A DNA stretch of 64,000 nt, from positions 95,216,449 to 95,280,448 of the forward strand of contig NC_082596.1 of assembly GCF_030936135.1 (NCBI RefSeq), written 5' to 3'. Made by a program: the position numbers and the translations under genes. Positions 11,652-25,000 of this stretch are shown here, one piece after another (within the stretch, counting starts at the first letter, position 1; every line of letters begins with the position of its first letter). The stretch comes from Gavia stellata (lineage: Eukaryota > Chordata > Aves > Gaviiformes > Gaviidae). The notes under the pieces are model-generated. The model was not told the origin of the DNA. It did no database searches and saw nothing but the letters and a program-made list of their open reading frames with translations.

Positions 11652-14600
11652 CTAGAAGGGGAGGGAGAGAAAAAAATAAAGATGACATGTTTAATCTCAT
11701 TAGAAATAGTACACACTGATCAAACAAAGTAACCACTGCGTAAAGGGCCCTTCATAAAGGATCATTTCAACAAAAAATGGCCTCCATATAATTTCTAGCT
11801 TGTTTTTGATATGTTACAAAGGGCTGCTCAAAAATACGCATGTTGCTATCACCACTGACTTTTTCTACTAAAAAATTATTTTACAAGGCTTAAACAACTA
11901 CTGGGGAAAAAAAAAAAACAAATCAAGTGTAGTGAGAGATGCCCATTTTTTGGCGGAACTCATGGCGAAAGTGAAAACTGTCTGGGCAACAGACGTCATC
12001 AGTGACACTGCGTAGCTGCCTGTACCCATACACAGGGATTTCTGCCTCTGGCGTTGAGGCGAATCTTTGCTGCTCCCATCTTGAAAATGCAAAAGGAATA
12101 AAACTGTTTGTTTCTTCAATATTGCACAAACTTAGTTCCCATAGTTCCATCTGATATGCAAATATGAAACTTATTTCTCTTCTGCATCAGTTGTTTAAAC
12201 ATATTTCCCCCTATATCAATCAGACAGGCACAGTGGAAAATAGATACCTTAGCTTTTCGCTTCCTAGAAAAATAAAGCCAAAAAATCAGAGCTGGATATC
12301 TGAAGTTTAAAATGAAATCTTCAATAAGAGCACAAAGGAAGGCCGTTAGTATCACAAAGAAATATTTTTACCTTTGGAAATGGTTTTGGAAATATTTCCG
12401 TTGTGGTCCTGACTATAGGCTTTCATTGGACTGAGGGCATCGTTCTCCTCTGGGCACAGGTAAACTTCAATAGGTCCTTGAGTACTAGATAAATGTATCA
12501 ATGCACTCTGCTAACAAAACACACGTCAGTAAGGTGTTACACCAGTGAACACGACAGAACATTGACGACACCGAGTAAATTCTTGTTGGGGTGCGAGTGG
12601 TGGAACACATTGTTTACTAATCAAAAGAACCTGAAATCCCCCCTGGATTTTTTTGAAGATGTGAAAGGCTTGGCTGGTGGCTCTTGTAGACTGGAGAGAA
12701 CATAAAATGTTTTCCCCCATCTGTAGCGCAGACACCACAGCAGCCCATCATTTTATGTGTTGTATCATAACCAGAGAGGTATAAAGGATTGAACTCCTAA
12801 CATTTTCTTGCAACCATAATAACCTGGAGCGCACTGATGTAACGGGACTATGGGATGCAAGTCACAGGTTTTGTTACTATTCATAACATTATTGGATGTA
12901 TTTGTGTAAAGGTTTCTGCTTTATAAGAATGCCAAAACATCCTTCTCGCTCACCCAAAAACCTTCAGCACTAATTCCCACTGAACTCAAATAGCTGTATG
13001 TAAGTTCCCCTGTTTATCAGGGAAGTTTTTCCAAATAACAGAAGAAGAAAAAAGATGTCATCTTCTTCACCCAAACTTGTTTATATAAGTCTTTCTGCCC
13101 CCTCAAGGCAGCACCTCTACTTTTGATGGTGTTTCTGAATAACAAGAACTCCTAATTCATCTCAAGAAATTACCTTTTCTTAACTTTCACACACTGATGC
13201 AATACAAGAAGATGACACATATAGACAGACAGAAAATCTGCAAAGTTTCTCGTGGTGTTATGAAAGAAAATCATGAACGACTCCAGTTAAAAATAAACCC
13301 GCTCCGGCTGTATTACATTAATAGTTTCAAAAAGCAGGAGTACGGGCATTATATACCTCTTTGCAGACTTCTTTCAAATACATTTTATTGTGCCCTTCGA
13401 CAAAAAGTTCCTCGTGTTATTTGCGTTCTGACAGTTACGCAGCATAGGAGACAGCATTTACAAATACAGAGAGCAACAACTGAACAGGGATACCCGCGGG
13501 CAAAGAAAACAGTTAAGAGTACTTAGGGCAACACTATAGATAATTAGAAAAAAGGAGATGGGAAGAGCAGGAGTTGGGGAAGGTACTGTTGAGTGACTGA
13601 GGTATGCAAAAAAAGACACTGAGATGTAACTGCAAATGAGAGAAAGAAATAGGACTTCTACTGCCTGAAGCAGAAAGTTAAATGAGTAAGTTGGGTATAG
13701 GGGATAAGGGAGGTCTAGGCGCTACTTTTAATGATTGTGTGCGTCTCCCTCTACCCGCCTGTTTTCACTGAATTCAAAAATCAAAGCGTAATGCCTAGGG
13801 GAAAGAAACAGGAAAGCAAGCAACGATAACAGTATATATTTATGGATACGGGTAAAAGACATCCCTTCCTCACTGCAGCGAAATGATTTATTCTTCTGAA
13901 ACCTGCACCTAGGTTCAAAGGGGAAATGAAGGACAACGGCAGGGCAAAAAAGGATGGACACCATAACAGGACTAAGCAAGTAGAGAATAATCTTAGGGAA
14001 AGAAGCAACAGGGAATCCAGAGTCTGGTCCTGCCCGCCCGGCAGCAGCCGGCCCCGGGTGTGGTGGAACCAGCCCGGCGGTAGGGATGCAGGAGTAACAC
14101 AGAGGTATGAATGCAGCACAGGGCTTTCTGGGGTTTAGCCCTATGTCTAACTGCTCCCTGAGAGAAGAAATTACGTACATTTTTGAATCTCTAAAGCAGT
14201 GGCTCGTGCAAATTATTCACCTTTGCACAACGTACTCGGGTCTGTCATAACAACCGGGAATTGTAAAGCAGCGCACTTTTGCCACCAAGAGATAAAATCC
14301 CAGGAGCAGCTGAACCATGTGGTTCATAAACCATGAGAGGAATGAAGAAAAGTAAAGCTACTCCCTGAGGGTATCTTCAAAGAAAAGCCACCTGAAGCAT
14401 TTTTCTCTGCAACTGTGACATCAGCTAAGGGAAGGGAGAAGCAGCTAAGCTACCCTAGACGTCTACCTAAGGTAAGGAAAAGAAACAGAATGAGGATGAA
14501 AGAACGAGAGCCAGACATCACACATACAAAAGCTGGCACTCAGAGAGAGAGAGACTGTGGCTTGAGTAGCAAGGGGCAACAGAAGAGGGACACAGATCAC

Positions 14601-16050
14601 AGAATCACTAAGGTTGGAAAAGACCTGTAAGATCATCAAGTCCAACCATCAACCCAACCCCACCATGCCCACTAAACTATGTCCCACAGTGCCACGTCCA
14701 CACGTTCCTTGAACACCTCCAGGGATGGTGACTCCACCACCTCCCTGGGCAGCCTCTGCCAGTGCTTCACCGCTCTCTCAGCAAAGACATTTTTCCTAAT
14801 ATCCAGTCTAAACCTCCCTTGGCGCAACTTGTGGCCATTTCCTCTTTTCCTGCCGCTTGCCACTTGGGATGAACACAGACAGCTTCAGAAACAGACATAC
14901 TTATAATACAATAGGAAAGGAAATCTCCATCCCCTACAGACTTCACGATAGCAAACAAAAAGTGCGCTAGCAGAATGTACAACGTTTTACACAGACGTGT
15001 AAAATCAGTGTCAACGAAGCAAAGATGATGATGGAAGAAGGAAGGGAAACAATGGATTCTAGGAGTAAAACACACGTTTCTACAATAACTAACACTTCAG
15101 AAAAGAAAATCCTACATGAAAACATATGTCTCAATAAATTAGGATATCAATAATATGAGTCATCAAGATGCTTAAGGCATTGAGTTAGCCATGAATTTTA
15201 TAACGAAAACTACACAAAGCTAAAAAAAAAGAAAAGCTGAATCTCCTAAGAGAAAGGTTTTACATGGTTACAAACAGGAAATTTCAACTGTCAAGGAAGA
15301 GCTGCTCTGTACATAAAGTATGGCAAAAGAGAATAACCTGTAAATAGCGTGGATTACTCTGAAGGAACAGTGGAATTGAGAAAAGGAACAAATAATGATT
15401 GCTTTGTGTAAAACACTTTTTAAAGATTCCCCTTCCTGTTTTTAAAAAAAACACTTCCAAAGTTTATAAGAGAGAGAAATATAGGACTGTATGCCAGTTA
15501 TAATCCAACCTGGGCATCAGTTACCACAGTAAGACTCAACACACTTGCTCCATCTATAGGAAAATGATCTATAACCTGGCAGGAAAAGCCAGGTTCTCCT
15601 TACCTCCACTGGGTCAGGCACTTCAAGTCTTGTTTCTGGAGGAGCTTTCACAACTATAACAGTTTGGTCTTTAAGGCCACTAATTTTTCGAATATCTTGA
15701 TACGTCACATAAGCTAATGTAATCACTGTTAAGGAATTTTCCAACCCAGTTTATAATGCATTCAGACTATTAGAAGAGGCATAATTCTTTCAATCATTTT
15801 TCCATTTTCTCATGGCTATGTTGCTTTCAGCCCTAAGTTTTCTGTTCTCTACACTGGTTGTGATTGCAGTGAAACAGTGTGAGAATTTCCCTTTGATCTA
15901 ACAGCTGGGGCCACTACCAAGTGACAAAGGGGACTCTTCGTGCCGAGCCCTCTCTCTTCTCCTTTACACGCGTAAAGCTACATAAGCTAAAGCTCAACAA
16001 CCCGCAATTACTCGCAGACTGTGCGAAGCACAATTTTTTTTTCTCTCTCT

Positions 16051-16093
<43 letters not shown>

Positions 16094-19000
16094 CTGCTAT
16101 GAAATGGCAGAGAACTGGAAATCACAGAAAAAATGTAAAGGAATTTACAGATGCGCATACACAATATATTTTTGAAGTCATCGATAAAGTGATAATGTCA
16201 ATTTTCATTTGAGGCTTTTTCGGTAAACATTTATATATTCAGATATTTATTTATTCATTTATATTCTATGAAATTATTTCAAAAAACTACTTAAACAACT
16301 ACTTTTAACACCTTGACAGTGCAGAAAGTTGATTTCCGCATAAGCACAGAATAAACGTGAACATTCTGCTGTTCAACATGAATTTGTCCAAACCAACGTG
16401 AGCGTTTTGGTGGGTTTTGGCACGGTGCTGCCTCACTTCCTGACCTGTGTAACCAAGGTGTCACAGAGCTTTTGGTCGCAAACTGTGAAACAGCCGTGAT
16501 CACAGGCAAGCACTTCCAGCTCTTTGGTTTCGTCATCCGTGAGGTATCTACAACAGTATTTATGCCATAGAAATAAAGAGCCTAATTTATTATTATACCT
16601 TCGGGGGGTGTAAATGTGAACCATTTTGGTAAATGTCTGCTGTTACCATACAGTAAGACAAACTGCCCAAGCTCAAAACACCAATACATCTCACAGAATC
16701 ACTAAGGTTGGAAAAGACCTGTAAGATCATCAAGCCCAACCATCAACCCAACCCTACCATGCCCATTAAACCATGTCCCGCAGTGCCACGTCCACACGTT
16801 CCTTGAACACCTCCAGTGACGGTGACTCCCCCACCTCTCTGGGCAGCCTCTTCCAGTGTCTCACCACTCTCTCAGGAAAGAATTTTTTCCTAATATCCAG
16901 CCTGAACCTCCCCTGGCACAACTTGAGGCCGTTTCTTCTTATCCTGTCGCTAGTCACTTGGGAGAAGAGACCACCACCCACCTCACCACAACCTCCTTTG
17001 AGGTAGTTGTAGAGAGCGATGAGGTCTCCCCTCAGCCTCCTCTTCTCCAGACTGAACAACCCCAGCTCCCTCAGCCGCTCCTCATCAGACTTGAGCTCCA
17101 GACCCCTCACCAGCTTCGTCGCCCTTCCCTGGACACGCTCCAGCACCTCAATGTCCTTCTTGTAGTGAGGGGCCCAAAACTGAACACAGTATTCGAGGTG
17201 CGGCCTCACCAGTGCCGAGTACAGGGGCACGATCACCTCCCTACTCCTGCTGCCCACACTGTTTCTGATACAGGCCAGGATGCCGTTGGCCTTCTTGGCC
17301 ACCTGGGCACACTGCTGGCTCATCTTCAGCCGGCTGTCGACCAACACCCCCAGGTCCTTTTCTGCGGGGCAGCTTTCCAGCCACTCATCCCCAAGCCTGC
17401 AGCGTTGCCTGGGGTTGTTGTGACCCAAGTGCAGGACCCAGCACTTGGCCTTGTTGAACCTCATACAATTGGCCTCGGCCCATCCATCCAGCCTGTCCAG
17501 ATCCCTCTGCAGAGCCTTCCTGCCCTCCAGCAGATCGACACTCCCGCCCAACTTGGTGTCGTCTGCAAACTTGCTGAGGGGGCACTCGATCTCCTTGTCC
17601 AGATGATTGATAAATATATTAAACAAGACCGGCCCCAAAACTGAGCCCTGGGGGACTCCGCTTGTGACCGGCCGCCAGCTGGATTTCACCCCATTCACCA
17701 CAACTCTCTGGGCTCGGCCATCCAGCCAGTTTTTTACCCAGCGAAGAGTGTACCTGTCTAAACCACGGGCCACCAGCTTCTCCAGGAGAATACTGTGGCA
17801 GACAGTGTCAAAGGCTTTGCTGAAGTCCAGGTAGACAACACCCACAGCCTTCCCCTCATCCACCAGGCGGGTCACCTGGTCATAGAAGGAGATCAGGTTG
17901 GTCAAGCAGGACCTGCCTTTCATGAACCCGTGCTGGCTGGGCCTGATCCCTGGGTTGTCCTGCACGCACCCTGTGAGCGCCCTCAAGATGAACCTCTCCA
18001 TAACCTTCCCCGGCACCGAGGTCAGGCTGACAGGCCTGTAGCTCCCCGGATCCTCCTTCCGGCCCTTCTTGTAGATGGGCATCCCATTGGCAAGCCTCTC
18101 ACACCTGACTTGGACCAAATGCAACGCAACAGGTCAGGGGGCAAAACGACAGGTCAGCTCTCAGGCAAATGGCTTTTATCGAGGCTTCTACCACTCCTTT
18201 AGTAAGGTTTAATACGGTTTGCAAAGGCAGAGTACAAATTACAGCAACAGTGGCTGCCACTGTATGAACAACGGAAAGGGTTGCATGTTTTTCAAATAGA
18301 ACGACAATCTTCATTGCTGTAGCTCAAAGCTGGGCATATCCCAAAACACTCAAGGTAGCGATCAGTTACTGTCTGATTCTACTGAGGAGGAGGAAGCACA
18401 CAGCCAGGGCACAAACGCTGTTTTGGCACTACCTAATCACAAGGGAAAAGAAAAACATTTTCAAAAGCAGAAACTTCGCCTTCAGAGATGGAGCAAAGGA
18501 AGAGGCTTCCCAGCTCCCTGAGTCTTCAGCAGGTCACCTCACGTCAGACCTCAGTGAGGCGAGTGAAAGACCGTACTGGGATGCACTCAGATTCGTCCCC
18601 AGGTGTCACACATCCACATTCCTTCCTCAATAACCACTAGTATTATCAGTAACCTTAGTCACAGAAGGATTTGGGGAATACGCCCTCCTACATCCAAAAG
18701 CACGAGGCCAAGACGCTGCTAATGCTGATCCCTCCTCGCCCATCCCCAAGAGAGCCATCAACTGCAGAGCAGGGAGCTCTACCACCACAAACAGCGCTAG
18801 AAAAACAGAGAAGTGTAATGCTCGGTTTTGCTTTGCTTAAATCTCTTCATGGATGAAGGCAGTGCTGACCCTACTCCCTACGCCACTCGGTGGTCTTGCT
18901 TTCATATGCATTTTGAGATGCAAGCACAACCAAAAGACAATATTTACATCATTCACATTACTTTTTACTGATGCTCCTGTAGTTATTTCCTATCCTTCAA

Positions 19001-22000
19001 AACAGAGAATAAGTCCACCTTATTAGATGCTCTTTAAAAACTACTGACTATTAGAAGTAATAAAAGTTTTCACATCAGCATTTAATAAAATGCTCTCTTC
19101 TGTTGCCAGCAGGTGGGAAGTCTAGTGAAAATGAGAATTGGTTACTCACAAGGGGTATTAGCAGCCAAAACACCAGAAACCTTATGAACCTTACGCAACT
19201 GAACATTGCTATTCCATTAAATAATTAAGTCTGAAATAGACATTTTGAGAGCTCATAAAACCTTTATCTATGATATTCCACTACAGATTCTCTAACCAGA
19301 GGAATCTAAAAATTTGTTGTAAGTTTCAGACTAAACTGACTCCCAACTTTATTTTCTTCTCTGTGTCTGGAATTTATATACGTGGCAATTTAATGTAAAA
19401 ATAAAAAAATATTAAGGAGTACACACACACACAAGTCTTCATTACCTTAGCAAAGACTTTGCATGCCTTTATAATTTCTGCACACATAAAAATGGGGTTT
19501 TGCTCTGGGCTCAAAAGAATCGAAAGAGCACAGGGTTTGGATGTTGTCACTCATTAATCAGCTAAATTCTTGGTTCTGCTCTATGTGACCATGGATGTAA
19601 ATGGGCTCTTTCATACACCACCTTCTCCTTTGTTTTTTTTTACATTCCAGAAGGATTACAGGTGCAAGTGGCTTAAGTAACTTTTATCTAGAACTACATT
19701 AAAACCCATTATCCAACTTCTGGAAATTTCTGATGCTTCATGTCACATTACTTAGACGAATCCTCTTTGTGTTACAGAGCACAGCAAGGAGACTGACCAC
19801 CTCTGAGGTTTCGAGAAAAAGGATATCTCTGATTCTCCGAGTCCTCTGTTAGCAGCTTGAGGTCCAGGGTGCAGCTTTGGATCAGCTCATCCAGTTTCTT
19901 CTCTTCCTGAGTCAGTTCGGTCACCTCCTTCGTGAGACCCTGACGCTGTGCCAGCATGCCACCGTCCTCCGACAGACTGCAGCCCCTACGGATACAGAGG
20001 GGGAAGACGCCCTTTCAGCATTTGTAAAACCTGACCCTGTGCTACGGCAAAGGGAAGAGACAGCCTTTTACAGTGCAGATCAAGTCCTCGGCTCCTTCTC
20101 CCGAAACCTGCCCATGGGGAGTCAACATCAACTACGCTTCCCAGAAAAAGCATCTTTTTATCACGCCAACACATTTTGGAACTACCATCAAGATGGAAAA
20201 GCCGAATATTTCTAAGCTCTTCCAAAATCTTGCTCCTAACTCGCCTCTCCTCTAACCACACCCTGAAAAAGGCCGAGAATGGCAGTAGGTAGAGATGTGT
20301 ACCTAGAACCTACTCTGCTTGCAAAAGCAAATGACTTAATCCAGTATTCAGACAAAATGCTGGTTTCTAGTTTCCCTGACAAATGCTATTTATACACTGA
20401 AAACCTGTCTAACAGAAAAAGAAAGCTTTATCCTGATAGAAGGCGTTTTGGATGATTGCTTGGAGCAAAGTGTGAGAATGGAAGGTGGGAGAAGAAAAAT
20501 ACTGCCGCTCTGTGACAGTGAAATCAGCCAGCAGGAACGGAAAAGGATAATGAATACTCACATCCATTGAATGTTGTTTTTGGATTTTTTCTTAATGAGA
20601 TGGATGCCTTCCAATACATTGGTGATATCGTAAATCCTCCTTTTTTGCACCTTGAGGACCTCTGCAGCTCTGTTCAAATCTAAGACCCCATCAGGAGATT
20701 GGCTCAGCAACTGAATGAACTTCTTTGTTAGAAGGCCAAGTGATGTATCATACCGAGTCTTTTCTGAAGGAGATTTTGGAGCTTGGCAAGAAGAGAAAAA
20801 AACCAAAACAGATAAATCAGTTTTCTCATTTTGGTTCCGAAAGCAGCATCCAGAAATGAAAGGATACATATTACAGATATTTCTTTCATTTTTACTAAAG
20901 AAATCTCTCAAACCTCTGCATTAAGACACAACTTACCACTGGGTATTTATTTGTATTTCAAGATGTACTTTTCCAAAAGTCACAGGTACATGAGCAAATA
21001 CATACATTTTTTTAAATGCAAATATTTCCATTAGTCTGATGGATACATATAGCAATATTCTACTTAGGTTTTCACTATGTGAATTCTTAAGAGTATTTTT
21101 AGTATCTATTTATCCTGGCAGCAATACCAAAAATTCCCCTATGACTCTCCTTCATCAGGCTGATAGCCAGCTTTCATCAGGGTTTGATTTTCCCCTCTTG
21201 TAAGATAAGTGTTTCACATGCAATTAAGCAGGACTTAGGTGTACTTCAGTGGGTGAACACAATGACAGATTCCATCAGCGCCAGACTCCACGGCACGGCG
21301 TACAGAAAACTCAAGTGAATTAGAGGAGATTGACTCAAGACACAATTTGTAATCATCGTTTCTCCATAACCAAACAATGCTCAAACTGGACAAGAGTATC
21401 CACTTCTTTTAAATGAGAAGTCAGCAAACGGCTTGGATCTTACTAGACAACTCGCTGTTTTCACGCACAAATGTAGCAATAGATGAGCTTTTACGAGTTT
21501 AAATACGGAGATCAGAATAATTTCTAATTCTAAATGTTTGAGGACTTTGTGTCAAGGGAAATGAGCCAGCCATGATTAGAAGTCTGCTGGGCTGGTACAT
21601 CTCAAACCTTTCATTCGCTTCAAGTATTATGCAGGATGGATCTTGGGCTGATCTGGTGGTCATTTTCATGTGCTTAAGGTTCAGGTCCCCCACTTGGTTG
21701 CAGAAGTCAGTCGAAACTGAAATCCTACCCGAAAGCGAACCTTTAGGCTACCCTGAAACATTTTGAAGGATATGATGGCTTTTCAGTGAAAACCAATTCA
21801 TTGCCCGTTTGCAAAGAGAACCTGCTGTATCTGATTCTTTGGTAGCTTCAGGGCTTGTCTGCATGGGGAAATGGAGGGAAATTCCTATCAATTAGGCGAC
21901 CTTCTGAATTTAGACCAGGGTGATTTTTGTTTGTTTGTTTTAATTTGGAGTTTGGAAAAGAATAAGAGGATCAGACTGAGAAGGGCAAGAGGCTACTTGA

Positions 22001-25000
22001 CCCCCAGCTAAAAGGGGACGTGCTCCTGGTCATGCAAGGAGGTTCTCTGTACGGTCTTAGCAACACTGCAGCAGCATCCTATGGTACTTAATGCCTGTGA
22101 GAACGCACTTCGATTTAAAACGGACTTCATTTAGCTTAATGAAGTTTAGTTTAACGAAAACAACTGTGCTTGTTTAACTTGTCCGCATTAAGTTCGTATC
22201 TTCAGCTAATTTCACTTTTCCCATCTGCCTCAGCAGAAACAAGACTTGGACTGGTGAGGAGGGACAAGTACCCCTCCGCACCTCTTGCTCTCTCCCATCA
22301 CTACCACTGCTGCCCCAGTCCTCCTCTTTCCCCATTCCCCTCCCTCTGCAAGCCTAACTCTCCTGTGAAATCCCCCAGACAAGATGGCAAGGCTATACCC
22401 CCAGCGCCCGTTGCAAGAAACCCACCGCCCGAGGCAACGCAGACGGGCAAAAATGAATACTTGCAGCAACTCCGCAGCGGCAGTAATAATCTAGTCGTAC
22501 CGCAGGGAGAGAAGGCAGCTCACAAAAAGCAACGCTGCCGGGGCACAGCTACCGCCCTTTGCAAATCCCTGCCTGGGGGAAGAAGCCCGGCCCATCAGCT
22601 GCTGTAACTCCAGCGAGGAAGGATGCGGCTGGCCCCATTAGCCCTGCCTAATAACTGTGCGTTTGAGCCCGTCGCAGTATCTTCATTCCTCAGCATCTAC
22701 CTCTCCTAAACATCCCCCCTTCGTGTCCTTGGCTGAAGAGGCGGCCCTGGCCGGCGAGGCCGCAGGCTGCCCGGCGGGCGGAGGGACAGACCTGGCAGCC
22801 AGGAGCCTCCGCGGCCTCTCAGCGGCTCTGCGCCCACCGATCGACGCGCGCCGCAAACCCGTTGCGTGCTGCTGGCTGCGGGGGCGAGGATGTTGCACGC
22901 ACATCCGGGCGAGGACAGTAATAAACACGCGTCTCCAGCTAGGTAACGCAGCCTGTCGTGCTGGTTCACTCTGATCTCAAGCTAGTAAAATGAAAAACTG
23001 TGCCATACAGCGTGTTACCAGTTCCCTTACTTTTTGGACTATCTGGACTTCTTGTCGCAGCTCTTCCTTTCCCCTTTGGAGTCTTTAGTCCTTCAGCCAG
23101 ATACTGGTGGCCACTTTCTCCTAGCTCCAGCCTTCGTTTTGCCTGTTAAAAAAAAAACAGTATTTTTTTTTTAATTGATGGGTTGTTAAGAAGTGTATTT
23201 CGCTTTATCAAACACAATATTGGGGTTACAGGCAAGGCAGACAGCAGTGAACTTTTCGCAGCAAGGTTCTGTGTCAGTACAGGTTCATACCCCGTATCCA
23301 TCACAAGGGAATCTGAATATTTATGGGAATCCAAAGGTGGGCTTCAACGTTTCACTCTCAGAGGTTAGGTTGATGGTTTTGTTTGGGAAATTTAGCAATT
23401 TTTTTAATTTGAAAAGCTGAGTGACAGTTGTATGACCCACTTCAGTCCAGTCTGGACCTTTTCAAATACATACGAAAAATGTCTACCTCCACTTGAGTTG
23501 AGAACATTTCAGTTAAGAAAACCAAAGACAAACGCTCAAGCACACAGGTATGCACCCACAAATCTACATTTCTTATGAAAAACTCCTTACATCCATTGAA
23601 GTCTGTGCACAGGTAGTATAAGTGCAAGGGGAAGGAAAAATGTAACTTGAAAGGATGGCTTTGAGAGGACGAGTAACTTCCACTACTGTAAGCTTTCCAT
23701 CAACGACATACGAGATGTGACATCAAGAGCAGCATTGGACAACTGTTCTCCTCTGCTTGTCAAGAACTTTTGTCCTCATTGAAAGCACAACCACTACATT
23801 TATTTCACATTAACTAGCACGTTTGCACTAAAGCTGCCTACATAAAAGCAAGGTGGAGCAAAAGTAGTATCAGAAAGATGATGCCTGAAAATCAGCTAAA
23901 TGTTGCATTCAGCTCAATGGAAAGCTGTGTACACCTTGAATAATAGAAATCATGAATGACACTGTTAAACTGTGCAACACACAAACTGCAACCAAAACCC
24001 CCACCGATATGAATTTTGTTCCTAGACAGAAACACAATCTACTATCTTTGGAAACAATTCTATACCCTGCCGTGCTACTCAGGTTACCGAAACTAAACCT
24101 GGGGATACTTGTTATCCTAACAATAGGAAGGACATTACCTGGGAAGACACAGGAAAAAGAAGAATAAGAAGTTTTACATCTAATGAAGTTTAGCCAAATA
24201 ACTGTTTCTGAAGAACGTCGTTTATTCAATTAGGTAGAATAATTCAGAGTATTTTATTTGCTTGCTCTTTAGACTTGCCCCAAAGGGTTGGATCATATTC
24301 TGCTCCTCAGTGAGCCAAGATAAAATAAAACGTTCCGCTATGGAGTTGTAGACAGATATTTCCATATTGTGGATTTAGCTTGTGTGTTTTACTTAGGGTC
24401 TGTGACCAAGAGAGGCTCTAAATAAATTAATTTATATGCGTTATTTATTGATAGCTCGCTAACATCTTTGTACTGGACTCCGTTTGCAAACCTCAAACTT
24501 ATTAAAAGGCGAGTTAAAGCACATGAAACGCGTGCAAGCCCTCGGTGTAACAGCATGTGCAGAGTGCTCAAGCCACTCTTCTCTATATTTTGTGCGAAGG
24601 GGCAAGGCGCTAATTCCTTGGCAACAGAGCAAAACCGAACTAGCTGCATCCTTCTAACCGGCACCGGGCAGCCCATGGGTGGCAGCTTCTCACGGCACAC
24701 AACACCTCTGCTCCGCTCCCCGAGGCATCGGCTCCGCCATCCGAGGACACAGATTTTAAAAAGGTCGGCTGTTAACAAAAGCGTCCAGCTAATATGTTTA
24801 GCCAATGTAATTGGATTAAATTACGATTACAGCTATTCCAGAGGGAGAAATACATTTCACACTTTTTTTAAGTAAGTGTTTTTCCACCCTGAGCACTGCA
24901 AGAGCAAAGGAACGAGGGGTGAAAAGGGAACAATCCAGGGCGTGGGAAGACTAGGCCAAAGGGATACAATTAAAGATAAAAGAGAATCTCAAAACCAGGT

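Larger units (their letters stand above)
15719..19826 (-). other. E2F3: E2F3 intron 4, U12-type AT-AC intron
   Basis: A 4,108-base minor-class intron between the dimerisation segment and the marked box. It contains a 5'-truncated CR1 with an open reverse-transcriptase frame (16692-about 18110) and a T/CT-rich tract (16028-16087), which is poly-purine in the transcript. E2F family genes are known to carry minor-class introns. Confidence 0.9.

Noticed and set aside
16766..18124. The 450-codon reverse-transcriptase frame as a host gene
   Set aside because: It is CR1 ORF2, lacks an ATG and the endonuclease domain, and ends in the CR1 3'UTR.
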